From assembly GCA_030248215.1 (NCBI GenBank), contig JASANG010001040.1, forward strand, positions 62,001-126,000: a DNA stretch of 64,000 nt, written 5' to 3'. The notes below the pieces were generated by a model. The model searched no databases and had not been told where the DNA came from. It saw only the letters and a list, made by a program, of their open reading frames with translations. The translations under genes were made by a program, and so were the position numbers. This stretch comes from Enoplolaimus lenunculus. Taxonomy: Eukaryota > Nematoda > Enoplea > Enoplida > Thoracostomopsidae. This document shows, in pieces, positions 34,501 through 49,500 of this stretch. How positions within the stretch are numbered: position 1 is the first letter of the stretch; each line of letters opens with the position of its first letter.

Positions 34501-37500
34501 TATGGACTTTTTCATGAATCAAATTCAAGATGAGGTATTTCGGTTTTTGTTTTGCCTGAGTTCTTTTAATATATTCACTTGTGGTTTCAGAAAAAAAACA
34601 ATCTAAAACATCTTTCGCTTGAACTCAACAATGATACAGATGGTAAATTATAATAAGCTCTTGTTGTTGAATGTTTGATAACTTTTCGGCAACTTTAAAT
34701 TGAACCAGTTTTAAGTTTTGTGTTTAGTTTTGGTCTCTATTTAATGATTGCTTTTGCAGCCTTTCGTTTGCTTAAAGTTTACGCAGATATAATACCATTT
34801 AAAAACTTAAATTATAGCTTAACAAAACTTGAATATGAGGTTAAGTAAAACTTAAATGGCTGGACGAACTAACTAAACTAGAATTTTGAATTTAATTTAA
34901 ACTGGCATGTTTTGAAATTTAGGACGAGTTACATCTACATATATTTTTGGTTTAAGATAGTAGTATTTGGAATTCATTAAGTTCATATTAAACTATGGCT
35001 GATTTCAGATAAGTTTATGCGTTAGGATTACGTTATACTTTTTGAACGTGCGGCGCAGTGCTGCGGCGCCGTGCGACACCCGCTAGGCACGGTCCGGCGC
35101 CGTTCGTCATCCATATGGCGTCGTCCGTCACTCCGCACGGCGCCGTCCGTCACTATGCGGTATCGTAAGCAAATAACTAAATAACTCACGCAAGATAACG
35201 TATGGTGACGGACAGTGACAGCCGGCGTCATACGGGTGGCGCACAGTGACGGTCGGCGCCGGACGTCAAGTATAGCGCAACCCTAAACCTTTCTGTTAAT
35301 TTAGTTAAACTACAAAGTTAACACTACTAGATTAGCTTAAGCTTAAACAGGGATAGTTTAAGCTTTTAGAGGGTTTATGGAATAAATATTTGGCACTTCA
35401 CTGTGTTTTCCCGCCAGCTTCAGCCTTAACCGAAGCTTAAATCTTAATCCTACGTTCACGTTGTCAAAATTTGAAAATTTCGATAATTGTGGAATAGTGT
35501 ATATGCAAGAGCCAATATGTATTGTAGGGTCCGATTGGTTTAAATACTGCTAAAATGTGCGTTGAAATGATAAATAACAATCGAAAATTGGTCAGTCGCA
35601 TAACGTTAGAACATATTGCACGCCTGTGTACGATGTTAAAGAAAAATAAGGTATTTGTTGATTGTTTGGGAATTTGAACATGCTTTAGTCTAGTGCAATT
35701 AATATAATTTCAACAAATTTTTAAAACCAATCCCGTAGCCAGCTCTCATTCCTAGGGGGCTAAAAAGTTTTCAGGAGGGGCCTACAAAGGTTTTCAATGA
35801 CTTACAATCAAGGTTGAAAATTTTGCTTACCAATAAGAAAGTGCTTTCTGTGATAAGCGCTTGAACTTTTTGTTTGACATAATTTTAACATTCTAATTCA
35901 TTGGACAACATGCCGTTGTGTCGTAGTTAACCAAACGTTGGAATAATCTGCTAAATGTATATACTTTGTTAGCCATATTTTAGAACTACCGTTACGTGGA
36001 ACTGTTGATGGCTTTGTGTATTTGTGAAGGAATTGCGCTGCCAGAAAATCAGAATTTTATTCTGAACGAACTAATTATAGAGCCAGCAATGACTCATAAG
36101 GTTAGTATAATCAATAGTGGATGATCACTCTTTGTAGCAAGAGTGTGCAACTGGGTACATTCTGTGTACAATAGAATGTACCCAGCGCACGTTGTGTTTT
36201 TTACCTACCCCCTTCATTTAAGGGGGGTCAAGTTTGACAATTTCTAAATTTTACACGTTGAAATATTGCAGTTGAAAACAAGCTCCGTTTATTATTTTAA
36301 AACCATGCGCATTCTACGTCTTAAACATCAAATACCCCTGTGTATAAGGGGGTCGGCCAAAAATGCAACGCCCGGAGGTACATTTTGTATCACACAAATT
36401 TTGGTATCCGCACACTCTTGTTAGACTGATCTTTCACTCTTGGCATAATCGATAATTAAATCGCTTTATTAAATTACAGTTAATAAATGGATACATCTCA
36501 CGCATGTACTGTGTAATAGTGAAAATTATGATCATGAAACCAGAGCAAATAACAATTACCAATATACATCGGTGGTGCAGTTAAAACTTGTACTTTTTAG
36601 AAAGATTGTTAGTTTTATGCAACTTACATTATAGCATTCGTGCACCAGGACACTTTTGAGAGGGTAGTGTCATAGATACCGAAGATTTTTGGTTTCAGTA
36701 TCCTGGATACTGAAGATTTTTGATTAGGTAGTGTCATAGACGCCGAAGTTTTTTGGCTTCAGTATCCTGAATACTAAAGTTTTGGGCGTCAGTATCCTGG
36801 ACGCTAAGCCAAAAAAGTTTCAGCGTTTTAGATACTGAAACCAAAAAAGCTTCATTATCTACGTTACTGAAGCTTTTAGCTTCAGTGTTCATGACACTAC
36901 CCCCCTCAAAAGTCACCTGGTATACACATGTTATTGTGGAAGTTGCATTAGACTGAAAGTTGCTCTACACCTTTTATTTTTGTTTAAAGCTGCAAAATTG
37001 TAATTTATCAATCAGAAATCAATCTGCTTTAAAGTTGTAATAAAGGCTCGATGGAATATATTTGCCTCTTCAGCATTGCTGCGTTGCTGAACGAAAATCA
37101 CTCGATAGGTAGATTGGCAAGTGTAAAAAATTAAGTAATGAAAATAAAAATAGCTATGTGTTCTTAATAATTTTTTTCAACAGGAAGTTGTGTATTTTAC
37201 CGCGATTGGACATCAAATCGACATTGACAACGATCAAATATACATTTGGTACGATTTCAATGAAAAATGGCGGCCACTGAACGAATTTGCAATAATGGTT
37301 AGTTTACAATTGTTAGTATTTGTCACTTTAGGTCTATATTCGGAGCCAAACCAATCCGTGCTCCATGTTGTCTGGTCATGTTTGCTTTACCCAACTACGC
37401 GTATTTTTATGCTTTACGGATATATTTAATTAAGCAGTAGGCTGCTTGTATCCTGAAAAGCTTTAGAATATTCCTGTTTACCAATAAAGCATAAGTCTAC

Positions 37501-40500
37501 ACAACTCACACGAGCGATACTGAATTTGGTCCTGTTAAAAAATAGACAAACCGGTCGGAAATTGTGTGACATTCCTGTGTCGCGTGAAAAAATGACCATC
37601 CAACAAATGACCTCCAACATATTTTCATGGCGTCCCATTTTTCCACATCGTAACATTAAAAAATGACCCATAGTAAAAAGAGACGTACTAAAATTATCCT
37701 CTATGAAAATAAATTACTTCCCTCTGGCAAATATTCTTAAGCGCAGTGGAAACTAATTTATATAACAAAACTAAGCAGATCACTCTTATCGCTCATAATT
37801 TGTTGCTTTTGTTGTAGAACTTGAATTCGGAACGGTATCTGTTCTTTGAATACCAGCTCAAACTGTTTTCTAGCATCTGTCATGTAAGTGAAATTATATA
37901 CAGCTTGTTTCAAAAGTTTATGAAACCTTAATCAATTTGTTAACATGGGAATCCAATTCTTTTTCGCTATCCAGGCACCAGGAGGTAATGAGGCTGGACA
38001 TTTTAGCGCATATTTCAAAAAGAAGAAAATTTAATGTCCCTAATTTAGTGTTTACAATCTATACTTCGTTATAATTTTGTATCTATCTACTCCAATGGCT
38101 CGAATAAGAAGAAGACTGATATTTATTTTGCCTTCTCAATGGGTGCCCCATCTTCTTCGGATACCTGATTTTTATAAAAGTTTTGTCGGCCAGTAAGTTA
38201 TCTGTTTTCAAACCATTTTTAAATAAAGTTTGAGTTGCGAAAATTTCTCAAAAATAAGCTGAACAAGCAATTTTGACTGAAATTTTGGTCACCGCGACTG
38301 CACTTGGCAGATAAAAAGCCGGGAACAGAAAACTTAATATGTCTCATGCAAGAAAATACAAATGTTTTGCGAGCTACACAACGAAAGTAATTTATGACAC
38401 AATAAAAATTCGCAGATAAATGTTGTCGAAGATATCATTTAAACTAAGTATGAGTAGAAGTTCAGCATTTTTTCCACAACTCCGTTAGCAGCTTTGGACG
38501 TTTTGTTAATATAGCAGAACATATATGCTGTACCGAAATTATGTTCGCATGTTCAATTTTCTGTGCTAGAATACTAATTTTTAACAAGAACCGCAAACTC
38601 ATGTTATCATAATTGTAAAGTGTTTTCTGGAGATTTGTTTTGTGGGTTAGATTTTGGCGCTGTATTTCATATGAAATCATACGATCAAGTCACACTGAAA
38701 GAAATCGTTTCACAAGGTGCCGTTGAGCTGAGCTACCGAAGTAGACCTACTTATTAGCTGCACGAATGTGCTACAGCAGCACCGATACCAATGTTTTGCT
38801 TTGCTAACTTAGCCTTCAAAGTTTTCACTTAAAATTTAAACTAACGCTTGGTTTACTTAATCTCTGGTTCACATATAAAATATGAGTGCCATTGTAACTG
38901 ACAGAGGTTTTCAACTATTATGTTAATCAAATATATCGAATATTCCTTTTAAGTGCAAGCACCTTATTAGTAAAATTTCGATCCTGTGTATAGGTATATA
39001 GTTGTGGAATGTGTCCAACGATGTGTGTATTGCCCTTTACAAGCAAAACATATGAACACTATTAAAGACGTTCAACCCTATCTACAGTACACATTTCTTT
39101 GTGAACTGCCGCAAGCGAAAGCAAGAGTCACCACCCGCACACACTTAACTTCGTAATTTGTTTCAGTGCTAACTTTGATTTCAGCTTAAACTTTTCAACT
39201 AACGACACCGGTATTTTTCACAACCGTTTGCGCCATGCCAGCGGCTTACTAATATAGTTTATTGTTGACTTAAATCAAGGCCAAGCGATTATGTAATATC
39301 AATAATACACCAGAAGATTTGACAAGTTTTGTTCTATAAACACAAAAGAAAAAATAATGGTGGATAAAGGTCTAATTTTACCGTTGTTCTCGAAAGTTTG
39401 TTACGCATTTCTTTGAGCGCGGGAACTTGCTAGTATTTTTATGTATTATATATTTTTGAACGACAAATTGTATATACACTGCCTTCACTGTAACGCTGAC
39501 GTGTGCCGTTTCATTAATACATGAGCGGTTGCAATTTGTCTTAAATGTTTAGGGTCGAAATGAATACGCCATAGATCAACTAATAAGCAAACTTCAGTAC
39601 ATATCGTGGGAGCAGACATTTTCAGTTCTCATCGATTCCTGTATGCCTGATCGTCTTCGTGCCTGTTACTCAGAGCTGATTTTAGGTATACTATAATACA
39701 TTACATAACATTAAATAATAAAGATCTTTTTTTATATTACTAACACTAAGGTTTTCTTACTAAATACTTAAATGAATTACTCTTATTTTAAAACAAAAAT
39801 TTTCCCATAATTAAGCACATATTACTTGGTGTTAAGTTAGTTATACGTTATTGTATTAAGTTATACTTTATTATATTAAGCATAAGCACAAAAGCTTCCA
39901 TGGCCCCTTTTATTAGTTTTTGTAATTTCTTTTGAAATTCCTGCTCATTAATACTTTAAATGAACTGTGAAATGTACCACAACTTCTGCTCATACCAAAC
40001 TTCCATCTTTACTGTTCAAGTTACGCCAATTTAATTTAATTTCAGAACTTTTTGTTGACACCGGGAGTTCGCGTTCGGTTCGTGATCAGCTAAATCTTGT
40101 ATATGTTTATGATGATGTGGACCTTCCGCAACGTAACACATCTAACAGACGAGGAGATAGTGTGATAAATTCTGCCAAAACGAACAAACGGCTAAATGCC
40201 GACCAAAACCTGTCTGCGGATCATCTAAGGGTAAGTAAAGGAATGGTATTGCTGTATTTAGACAAGCCATGACATTTAGATATTGGTTAAACTGTGTCGT
40301 TTTGGATATTTCCAGCATCAACTTTTGAAAATAGAATTATATTCATAAATTCAAATTTAGTTACAAAATGCTTCAGGAACAAACGACACGAAGTGCGGTA
40401 ATCTACAAACATTATCAATATAAGCAACCCGTTTAGCAGCTTAGTGGTAACTGAAAAGTTCATTGTAAACAAAATGACATAAATCGTAAGCTGGCAACTG

Positions 40501-43500
40501 ATATTAGCTGGTTGTGGCAAGCAATCAATACATGCCTACATCATGGAATACTCGAAGCATTGAAGGATGTATTAACTTGAGCGTAATTTAATCCTTTAGT
40601 AGTCTCTTTCAAACAAAGCTGACTAAATTACGTAAACCACGTCTTCAGATATTAATAAAAAATTCGCTCTTGTACTTATCCACTTTCCTTTACAGTGTTT
40701 GAAATTTTATGAATTTGGCATAATTTGACTTAATCTTAGACTTACGCTTAGATTTGCGCTCAGGCTCAGACTTATTTTTGGGCATAGCCTTTATACTTAG
40801 AAATACACTTTTGAATGAAAAGTGTAAAACAGTTCAAAATTGTTATTGTAGGAGAAATTATTGAATGCTCAAAATAACTTGGAACATCCGTATCAATTTG
40901 ATCCAGCCGTCTTGAAGCGGTGGATTAATCGGTTTTTAGCTTCTAATTCACGCATGATTGCAGCAATGGAAGACAGAAACTTGCTTATTGACCAGGTTAC
41001 TCCGGGGATTGAGTTGAATTAGTATTGTGTAAACATTTGTGGCAGATCGGCTCACTTGAAAAAACATGTGGCCTGGATAAAAGGCCGTCCGGGCAAAAAA
41101 GAATAATTTTGTTTTATTTACTGTCATTATGTATATATGTTAAAAATTAGTACTGTGATTAGCCGTCGAATTAAGCCATAGGCTATTCTCTTGCCATCTC
41201 ATAGCAGCATTTGTTTTTGTTTTTTTTTATTTATTGTAAAGAAAAACTAACATTCATGTTGTGTGTACAACCTCTCAAATAATCAAGAATTTTGGTTTTT
41301 CGTTAAATTCCATAACTTTTGCAGTTATATTGAGATTATCCTTGTCGTATTTCTTGCGATTTCGCGTACTATCGCCACGTTTTTCCAGCTCCAGCTCGTA
41401 CTCTATAAGCCTAACTTCGTTATGAATACCATAGATTAGCTTCCAAATCGTGGACGCTAGTATTGAATTTGCGAGTTAAATCTATGATGTCACCCTTCAA
41501 TTTTTAGTAGTTCGAGCTCCCCGCTTGTCATAATTTCAAAACAGTTCCACAACTGTACCGGAAACCGGGGCTGTTGCTCATGACTGCCAATTTACGTCAT
41601 TTCAAAATAATGCGCAAGATCTATTGCCTGTGCCGGAAAATCTTCCATCAACTTTGCTAAACCGTCTCAAACCAGTAAATATAGTCGCAAGTAACTTTCA
41701 GTTTCTCATAAAAAATTTTTTAGCCGTTAAACGAAATACGCGCTAAGAGGAAGTTTAAAGAGATGAAAAATAATGAAAAAACAAAAAAATTCGTTTACTT
41801 GACTTTTATTTGACAAGAGGGCGTATACGCAGGGCACAGTCTAGTCACTTTGTAGACCGTGAATTGTGTTTAACTGGTAAAATAGTGGTAGTGCAACTGA
41901 AAACGTTCCGTCAGCAAACCATTGGGAACTTTCACCTAGCAGTCTCAAATGTCGTTGAAGCGCAAAAATTAATATTCACTTGTTAGCATTCTTATTATCA
42001 TTTAGTAAAAATTGTAAAACCTGAGCGCCGTTATTGCTAGCGAACTCAGGACCACCCTTGATTGCTGTTCCGTGAAAAGGTAAACGCGTGTAAAATGCAA
42101 AACGTTTTCGCTAGCGTTGGGCATCGGATATTTTTTCATATCCAGATTTTCAGCAACTCTTGCTGGATATTTATATTGACATCCGGTGCGTGGCTATCAA
42201 TAGTTTTTGTCCAGGTACCAGCGCATATCTGCCAGAAATATGCAAACAGTCAAAATAGTATACGTTATTCATTACGATAAACATAGTGGAGAGCTTTACC
42301 AGTGATCTTTTCGATTACAAGATATGAAAAATAATGTGTTAAATAGTTATTGGCAAGTTTGCTTTTTAAATGTTAGTCACGTAGTCCGCAATTTAGTTAA
42401 AGAAACCGTAACGCTATACCACGGCTTTATCGTTCCGCACAAGCGAACTCACTCACATAATGTATCACTTTGCCAGCAAAATGATCGGTCGTGCCGTACT
42501 TTTTGACGACTCGTTCCGTACCCAGCCATGTGTGCACACGAGCTTTGCATCCGTTTTTGGTTTCACACCGCCAAAATCATTTATCAGAGTTATCATTATT
42601 TGTTCACGTATAAGTAACCGTCAAGAAACACTTTATTTTGTGCCGTTTTGATCTATTACAAACTCTCCGCCCAATAAAAAGCACTCGAAGCCATTTTATA
42701 AATCAAATGGTTGAAAAGCCTTTTGTACAGGTGGCTTTTTGTCCGGACGACCTTTTGTTCAGGCGAACTTTTATCCGTATAGTCTTTTATCCCGGACGGC
42801 CTTTTGTCCGGACGGTCTTTTGTCCGGACGGCCTTTTGTCCAAATGGTCTTTTGTCCGGACGGCCTTTTGTCCAGGCGGATTGGTCCGGACAGCCTTTTG
42901 TCCAGGCGGCTTTTTATGCGGACGGTCTTTTGTTCAGGCGGTTTTTTGGCCGGACGGCCTTTGTCCGGACAGCCTTTTGTCCAACGGCCTTTTATCCAGA
43001 CGGACTTTTGTCAGGCGCTATCTGTCCGGCGGCCATTTGTCCGACAGCCTTTTCTCCGAACGCCTTTTTAGCAGACGGCCTTTTGTCCAACGTCCATCTG
43101 TCCGGCGGCCATTTGTCGGCGGCCTCCTGACCTGAAACCAAATAATATATTTATATAAATATACACATATATATTGTCGCTTTTCAAGTCATACACATGG
43201 TTTTAGGTTCTGCGTCTTGTTGCAAGTTTGACAGCTTTCGGTTACTACCGGGATACGGAAGAGATACGAATGCTTGTTCAACCAATGATGGAAGTTCTTG
43301 ACGGGCGTGATGATCTTCCTTTCTATATTGCAGATATAAAAAGTAAGTATTTATTTGTTTTCATCAGCAGCACATTAAGATTATAAAATCTTGAGATTGG
43401 TAGCAATATACTTCGAAAGTTTCAATAACCAAAATTTGACGGGTTGAAAAATGTGGTCTCTATAAACGAGAATGCAAATCGATACTCAAAATTAAGAGTA

Positions 43501-46500
43501 AAATCCAGTTCACTCCAATTCTTTGAAACCTATATCGCGAAAAACACACTTCACACTATATGCCCAGAATAGCTAATTCTATGGCTTTTAGGTATAAAAT
43601 TTGCATGTACGGTTCTCATACTGGCTTTTACATGCTTTACATATGTTACTGTTTTTCTCATATTAAGCAAAAACCAGCGTTTAGGGTGAGTAGCCTCTGT
43701 GTGCTCGCTATGTTGCTGCATCCATGTTGTTTATTCGTTATATCATGAATGTTGCATCATTAACCCGGGCATATGACCATTAAGTGGCCGAGTTTGCAAA
43801 TGAAGTGACTGCCATCGGGGCCGTTTTAAGAACATGAAGGAATATCAGTTAGTAATCATGCTAATAGGGTGACAATTGTCTCCAGGTTAATTGTGTTGTT
43901 TACCAACGGGTAAGCTGTTTACGCATGCCAGCATGGCTTGCTTGTATACATCAATAATCGTGGCCCGTATAACCTACCGCTGACAGACACAGCAATTGGC
44001 GATCAGGATGAGATCACGAAAACAGGAGCCATATCGCAAACTACACTGCTCATTCAACTCAAGCAGCAGCACAAACAGCTGATGGACTTCAACTGCCGAA
44101 CAAGTAAATAATGGAGGCGTTGACTCATTAAAAAACGACTGTACAGTGGTCAATCAAACGGTTGGTTCGTCAATTCCAAGCTTTGCCGCATTCGATGCAC
44201 GATGTGAGCTTTCGTCCGACTACTTCGCCCTATAAACAACATTTGTTGGCGCCGGCTCTACCTTCAACGACAAACTGGTTCAAGTTTTCCTCACAAACCA
44301 GACACTGGTGACGTACACAATGCTTCCTCGCAGTGCGGAATATTGACTGGGGATAGGCTTTACCAAAAAACAACAAATGTCGCTTTTGTACCCTGTGTGG
44401 AGTTCGTAAAAATTTGTTTGAGAAAGAAATAATCCAACCGTGGATAATTTCACAAACGCCATGGAGCCGTATCCACACTGAGCACGCGGTCCATTTCTTG
44501 GGTACTAACTGTTTGCTAATAGACGACGCGTATTCCAAATACGCTTGCATTCAATCAATTTCTTCCTTTTCTTAAAATCATTCATTGCCTTACTTGAACA
44601 TGATTTCGCTCATTTTTAATAATCCGCATTCTATTGTTACAGACAAAGGTACCAGTTTGACAGCTAATGAATTTCAAGTTTGGTGTTAGGGCAACAGAAT
44701 TATGAATTTTACTGTGCGCAGTATCATCCGGTAACGATTTGTTGGCCGAACGCATGGTGGCCTCGTTCAATCCATCCCTAAAAATCCTCGCTTCTTTAGA
44801 GATACTCGCCCTGTGAACTTTTGAACAGGAGGCAAATACGAATGAGGATTGCCGCATAACTTCCATCGCCTGCTCACGAAACTCAAGAAAGGCAAATGCA
44901 AAACAAAGCCAGAGCGAATACCAATCAATCGATATCAACCATCACTAAAAGCTAGCATTTTGACGATCCGTGTAACGCACTATATCGTGGTCATCGCTGT
45001 TTTCGAGTTCCTCATTGGGTACCAGTCATTCTCGTCAAAGTCCTAGCATCGCGCAATGTAGTGGTGCGTAGTCAACCTAACGGCTAAATGTGGAGATGGC
45101 ATGTTTATCATCTCCTGGTCCGTCCGGAACATTTTTAGCCTTTAACAACACGTATACCTAAATCACCAAAGCCGCCGACAATGTTCGCGATGGAGACTGC
45201 AGGCCCTGGGTTTGGAGGCAAACAACGTCTAATTTCTCTGTTATTTGTCAACAGCGAGTTCGTTTTTAACAACCCTCTTTGATCACAATGGCAGCAAAAC
45301 GTTTGCATCGCAACTTCTGCTGAATCAATCGTGTTTCTGGGGCTTCAAGGCTATCGGCAACATGTTGTATGCACTACGGTGGCATCATTTACCAAGGCAT
45401 GTAGCTATTACGTGGGCTAGTAGGGTCGGTTTAAGAACATGAAGGAATATCAGTTAGTAATCGTGCTAATAGGGTGACAATCGTACAAAGGTGAATTGTA
45501 TTGTTTACCAACTACTGTTAGATTGTTTTCGCTTGTCATTAAGGTTTTCTTTGTTCCCATCAATTACCGTGGCCCGTATAGTTCATCGCGGACAGATACA
45601 ACATTATTTTTGCTAGTATCAATTTTACTAGTTTGTTACTGGTTGTTGAATCACATGAGTTGACGGATATCTAATGGTCTTAATCTGTATTATTCAGTTT
45701 ACCACATAAACTGGTGTCGAAATTACAAATTAGATACTTTAATAAACATTCTCACTAGAAACTGTATATTTTGCACACTTTATTTAACAAAATATGGTTT
45801 TTGTAACCTTTCCCCATATTGAAGGCTAAGGCTTTACACGTAGTGACTGAAGCAAAGACTTAGGTCAAATTAGCCTTTTCTTAGACCTAACTGTGAACAT
45901 AGTACTGGCGTTTAAGGCTAATGATTGGGTGCACAATGTACTTAATGTACGCACTTTAAACTCAGAAATGAGTTGTCGATATCAGTGATTTTCATCAGTG
46001 ACTTGTAATCGGTCTCAATCGTTTCCATTGAGTAGAGCTAGAGAGGTTTTGCTGCGACATCCGAGAAGCTACAACAAATTTAGACTGAAAATGGCGTGTT
46101 ATTTCAATAAATAGACTACATGAAGAACAGTTGTTGTTAAGCTAGTTCATAATTTATAATATGATATCAGCAATTTCGTATTATTTTTAGACGCAGGTGC
46201 AGATGTGTTGCGTATGGTGCAAAATTATCAAAAAGAAGGCAGATTTGCGAAAAATTTACAAAATTCGGCAATCGTCACAGTGAAATATCAGTAAGCTGTT
46301 GAGCTAGCAGTATCTGCGTTATTTTTCTTATGATTTTTTGATTTTTGTAAATTTTTCGTGGTTTATACACAGCGTTTTCAAACGTTTGTGGTTTCATTTA
46401 TTCAGTTGCTTAGCGTGAACTTTTACCTGCCGCCCGCCTCACTGTTGGTTGTTGGTTGTGGAACTTGTCAAATTTCGCATCTGCGCTATTCACGGCATTA

Positions 46501-49500
46501 TGCCGTGGTCAATCGATGTTTATAAACTGTACTAAATTTAACATATAAATGTTTATTTTTCGCGACCTCGCCTCAGCGAGGTAGTGTTTAGATGGCTGTA
46601 CTCTTCTTTTTTCATTTTCATATGTATTCTGCATTACATATGCATGTGTAAATAAGAAGTTGCAGTTGTATGTATATATTACGCATAAAATATTTTTCAT
46701 TCGCGACCTCGCCTTAGCGAGGTGGTGTTTAGATGGTTGTTCCCTTCTTTTTTACTTGCATATGTATTCTGCATTACATGTGCATGTGTAAACAAGAAGT
46801 TGCAGTTGCGTAGCGTGGGGGAAATGTAACTTCTATCAACATCCCCTTTTTAAATTTGGCGAAAAATTTCATCCCAATCTCCCCATGTAATGATGTTGTT
46901 ACGTATGTGTGTATTTTGTGGTGAGGATTGGTTTTAAAAAAATGTGCGGCTTCAAGGCTTTCACTTTACACTGCACCTGGCGCACATGTTTCTGGTGCAA
47001 ATGTGTACTTTGCGATTTTGTGCAGGATGCGCTTAGGGTTTGAATGATGCATAGGAGTTTGTACCAGAATTGTATTGTAACATTTTTGTGCTCGTACTAA
47101 TTTGAAGTACAGCCGAGTGGCCCCTTTTGGAAAAATTTTAAAAAATGGTAATTCTGAGAATTGGAAGAACCTTGAAACAACTAGTGGAAGCCAAAACATG
47201 GTTTTTAGTAGAATTTTTGCAAATGTTTAGTCAAGACTTTGTTTTGAAAGTCTGTTTAATTGTCCAAATACAATATTTTGTGGGTTTTTAGGCAATATCA
47301 AGATCAATTTTGTTTGTAAACTAAATTACTTTGGTCAAAACAACATACTTTTAACTTTTGACCTGTTTTAAAAGTTTAAATTTTAATCTAAAAAGTAAAT
47401 TTTTAAGTCACAACAGTTTTTTATTAGATTTTAGCAAAATTTAAAGTTATAAATTTAAAGAAAATTTGTCGTTAACTTGAGTTTAATAGTTTTCCAGCGT
47501 TTGTGAAAAATTTTAAAACTTTTGTATAAATTTTTAGAACTCGATTAACCTTTCGGTCACGAATATATAAGCGCAGCGCAAGTTGGGTATGGGTCTCAGT
47601 GGTATACGGTAGCGAATTGCTGCCTGACGGCTTAGCGGATTTTGTATTGTGGAGTTTATGATTTTTAGAGTCTTTCGCTTTTGAGGAGTTACTTGTTATA
47701 GTTGCACGCGAAGTAGACGTTTAGTATCAAGATAACTCTACTGCATTAATGCGAAAAGAGTATTTGAAGCTAGTTGCGTGAATAAATTTGGTAAAAGTTG
47801 TGTGTGATAATTATTGCTAAGCTGGTTTTGAGTTTTTTGTGTCAGACAAGTGAGTTTGTTTAATTTTACGATTGGAATATTATAGCGCGCATGCGGGAAT
47901 TCATTCCGCAAGGAGCCCCTAAGTTTCATATTATATTTAAGTTAGTCCTGTAATTTATCTAGTTGGACAAGAAGCTCGGTTGATTTAATGTTGATTGCAA
48001 GTATTCTGTGGTGTCAGTTAGTTATGTGTTGGTGTTTTATACGGTCTACTGAGTTACTGAATATTCACAGATTATACTTCAAGGCTCTTTTGGCCTTCAA
48101 GGGAGCCGTAATTTTTATGTTTATATGTTTGGTTTCTGGGTTCTGAAAATAGTTATGTTGCGTTGCGTGATATGAAATTGTTTTGCAGCATAGGAAAGTT
48201 TAAGCATTTGTTTCTACCATTGAGCTTGAGTTTAATTAAGTTATTTAAATTTATAGATAGCACGATTTTTACTGTAAGAAGTATAGAGATTGCGCTTGCT
48301 GTGGTAACCTTCGAACATAATTAGAAGGCGTTCCCTGGAGTGCGACCGAATTGAATTGTATCTAAGTTCGCTGTGTTACAGTTGCATATACATATTATGT
48401 ATAAAATATTTGATTCGCGACGTAGCGTCAGCGAGGTTGCGTTTAGATGGTTGTTCTTTTTTTTATTTGCATATGTATTCTGCATTACATATGCATGTGT
48501 AAACAAGAAGTTGCAGTTTTATGTATATAACGTGTAAAGTATTTCATTCGCAACATCGTCTCAGCGAGGTCGTGTTTAGATGGTTGTTCTCTTGTTTTTG
48601 ATTTGCATATGTATTCTGACTTACATATGCATGTGTAAATAAGAAGTTGCAGTTGTATATATATTACGTATAAAATATTTCATGCGCGACCTCGCCTTAG
48701 CGAGGTCGTGTTTAGATGGTTGTTCCCTTTCTTTTGACTTGCATATGTATTCTGCATTACATGTGCATGTGTAAACAAGAAGTTGCAGTTGTGTAGCGTG
48801 GGGGAAACTTAACATCTAACAACACCCCCTTTTTAAACTTGGCTAAAAATTTTGTTCCAATCTCCCCATGTAATGATGTTGTTACGTGTGTGTATTTTGT
48901 GGTGAGGTTTTGTTTTAAAAAACTTTGTATATGTATATATGTTTGTATATAGCATATGCATATATTATATAAAAACGTTATTTATGCAGAAGCATGTTTA
49001 TGTGTGAGATGCATTGCATGAATGTGTTTTGTAGGTGCTGCTGCTATTCCTTTGTCGTAGTAGTTGTAGTAGTACTAGTAGTCGTAGTAGCAGTTGTTGT
49101 TGTTGTTAGTGTTGTTGTTTTACATATGCGCGGCTTTAAGGCTTTCATATACATTGCACCTGGCAACCTGGCACATGTTTTTGGTGCAAATGTGCAGTTT
49201 GCAATTTTGCGCAGGATGCGCTTAGGGTTTGAATAATGCATAGGAGTTTGTTCCAGAATTGTATTGTAAGGTTTTTGCGCTCGTATTAATTTGATGTGCA
49301 GCCGAGTGGTCCCTTTTGGAAAATTTTTAAAAGAGGAAGAACCTTGAAACAACCCGTGGAATCCAAAACATGGTTTTTAGGAGAATTTTAATAAATGTTT
49401 AGTCAAGACTTTGTTTTGAGAGTCTGTTTATTTGTCCAAACACAGTGTTTTGAGGGTTTTTAGGCAATATCAAGATCAATTTTGTTTTTAAAATAAATTA

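Noticed and set aside
42638-43135. 165-, 110- and 108-codon overlapping plus-strand frames
   Set aside because: They are translations of the 16-bp minisatellite in different frames, with a repeating FCPDGLLSGRPFV pattern, and have no independent coding evidence.
44849-45046. Short frames inside the LTR element
   Set aside because: They belong to the decayed Ty3/gypsy-type element and are not host genes; treated as a fossil only.
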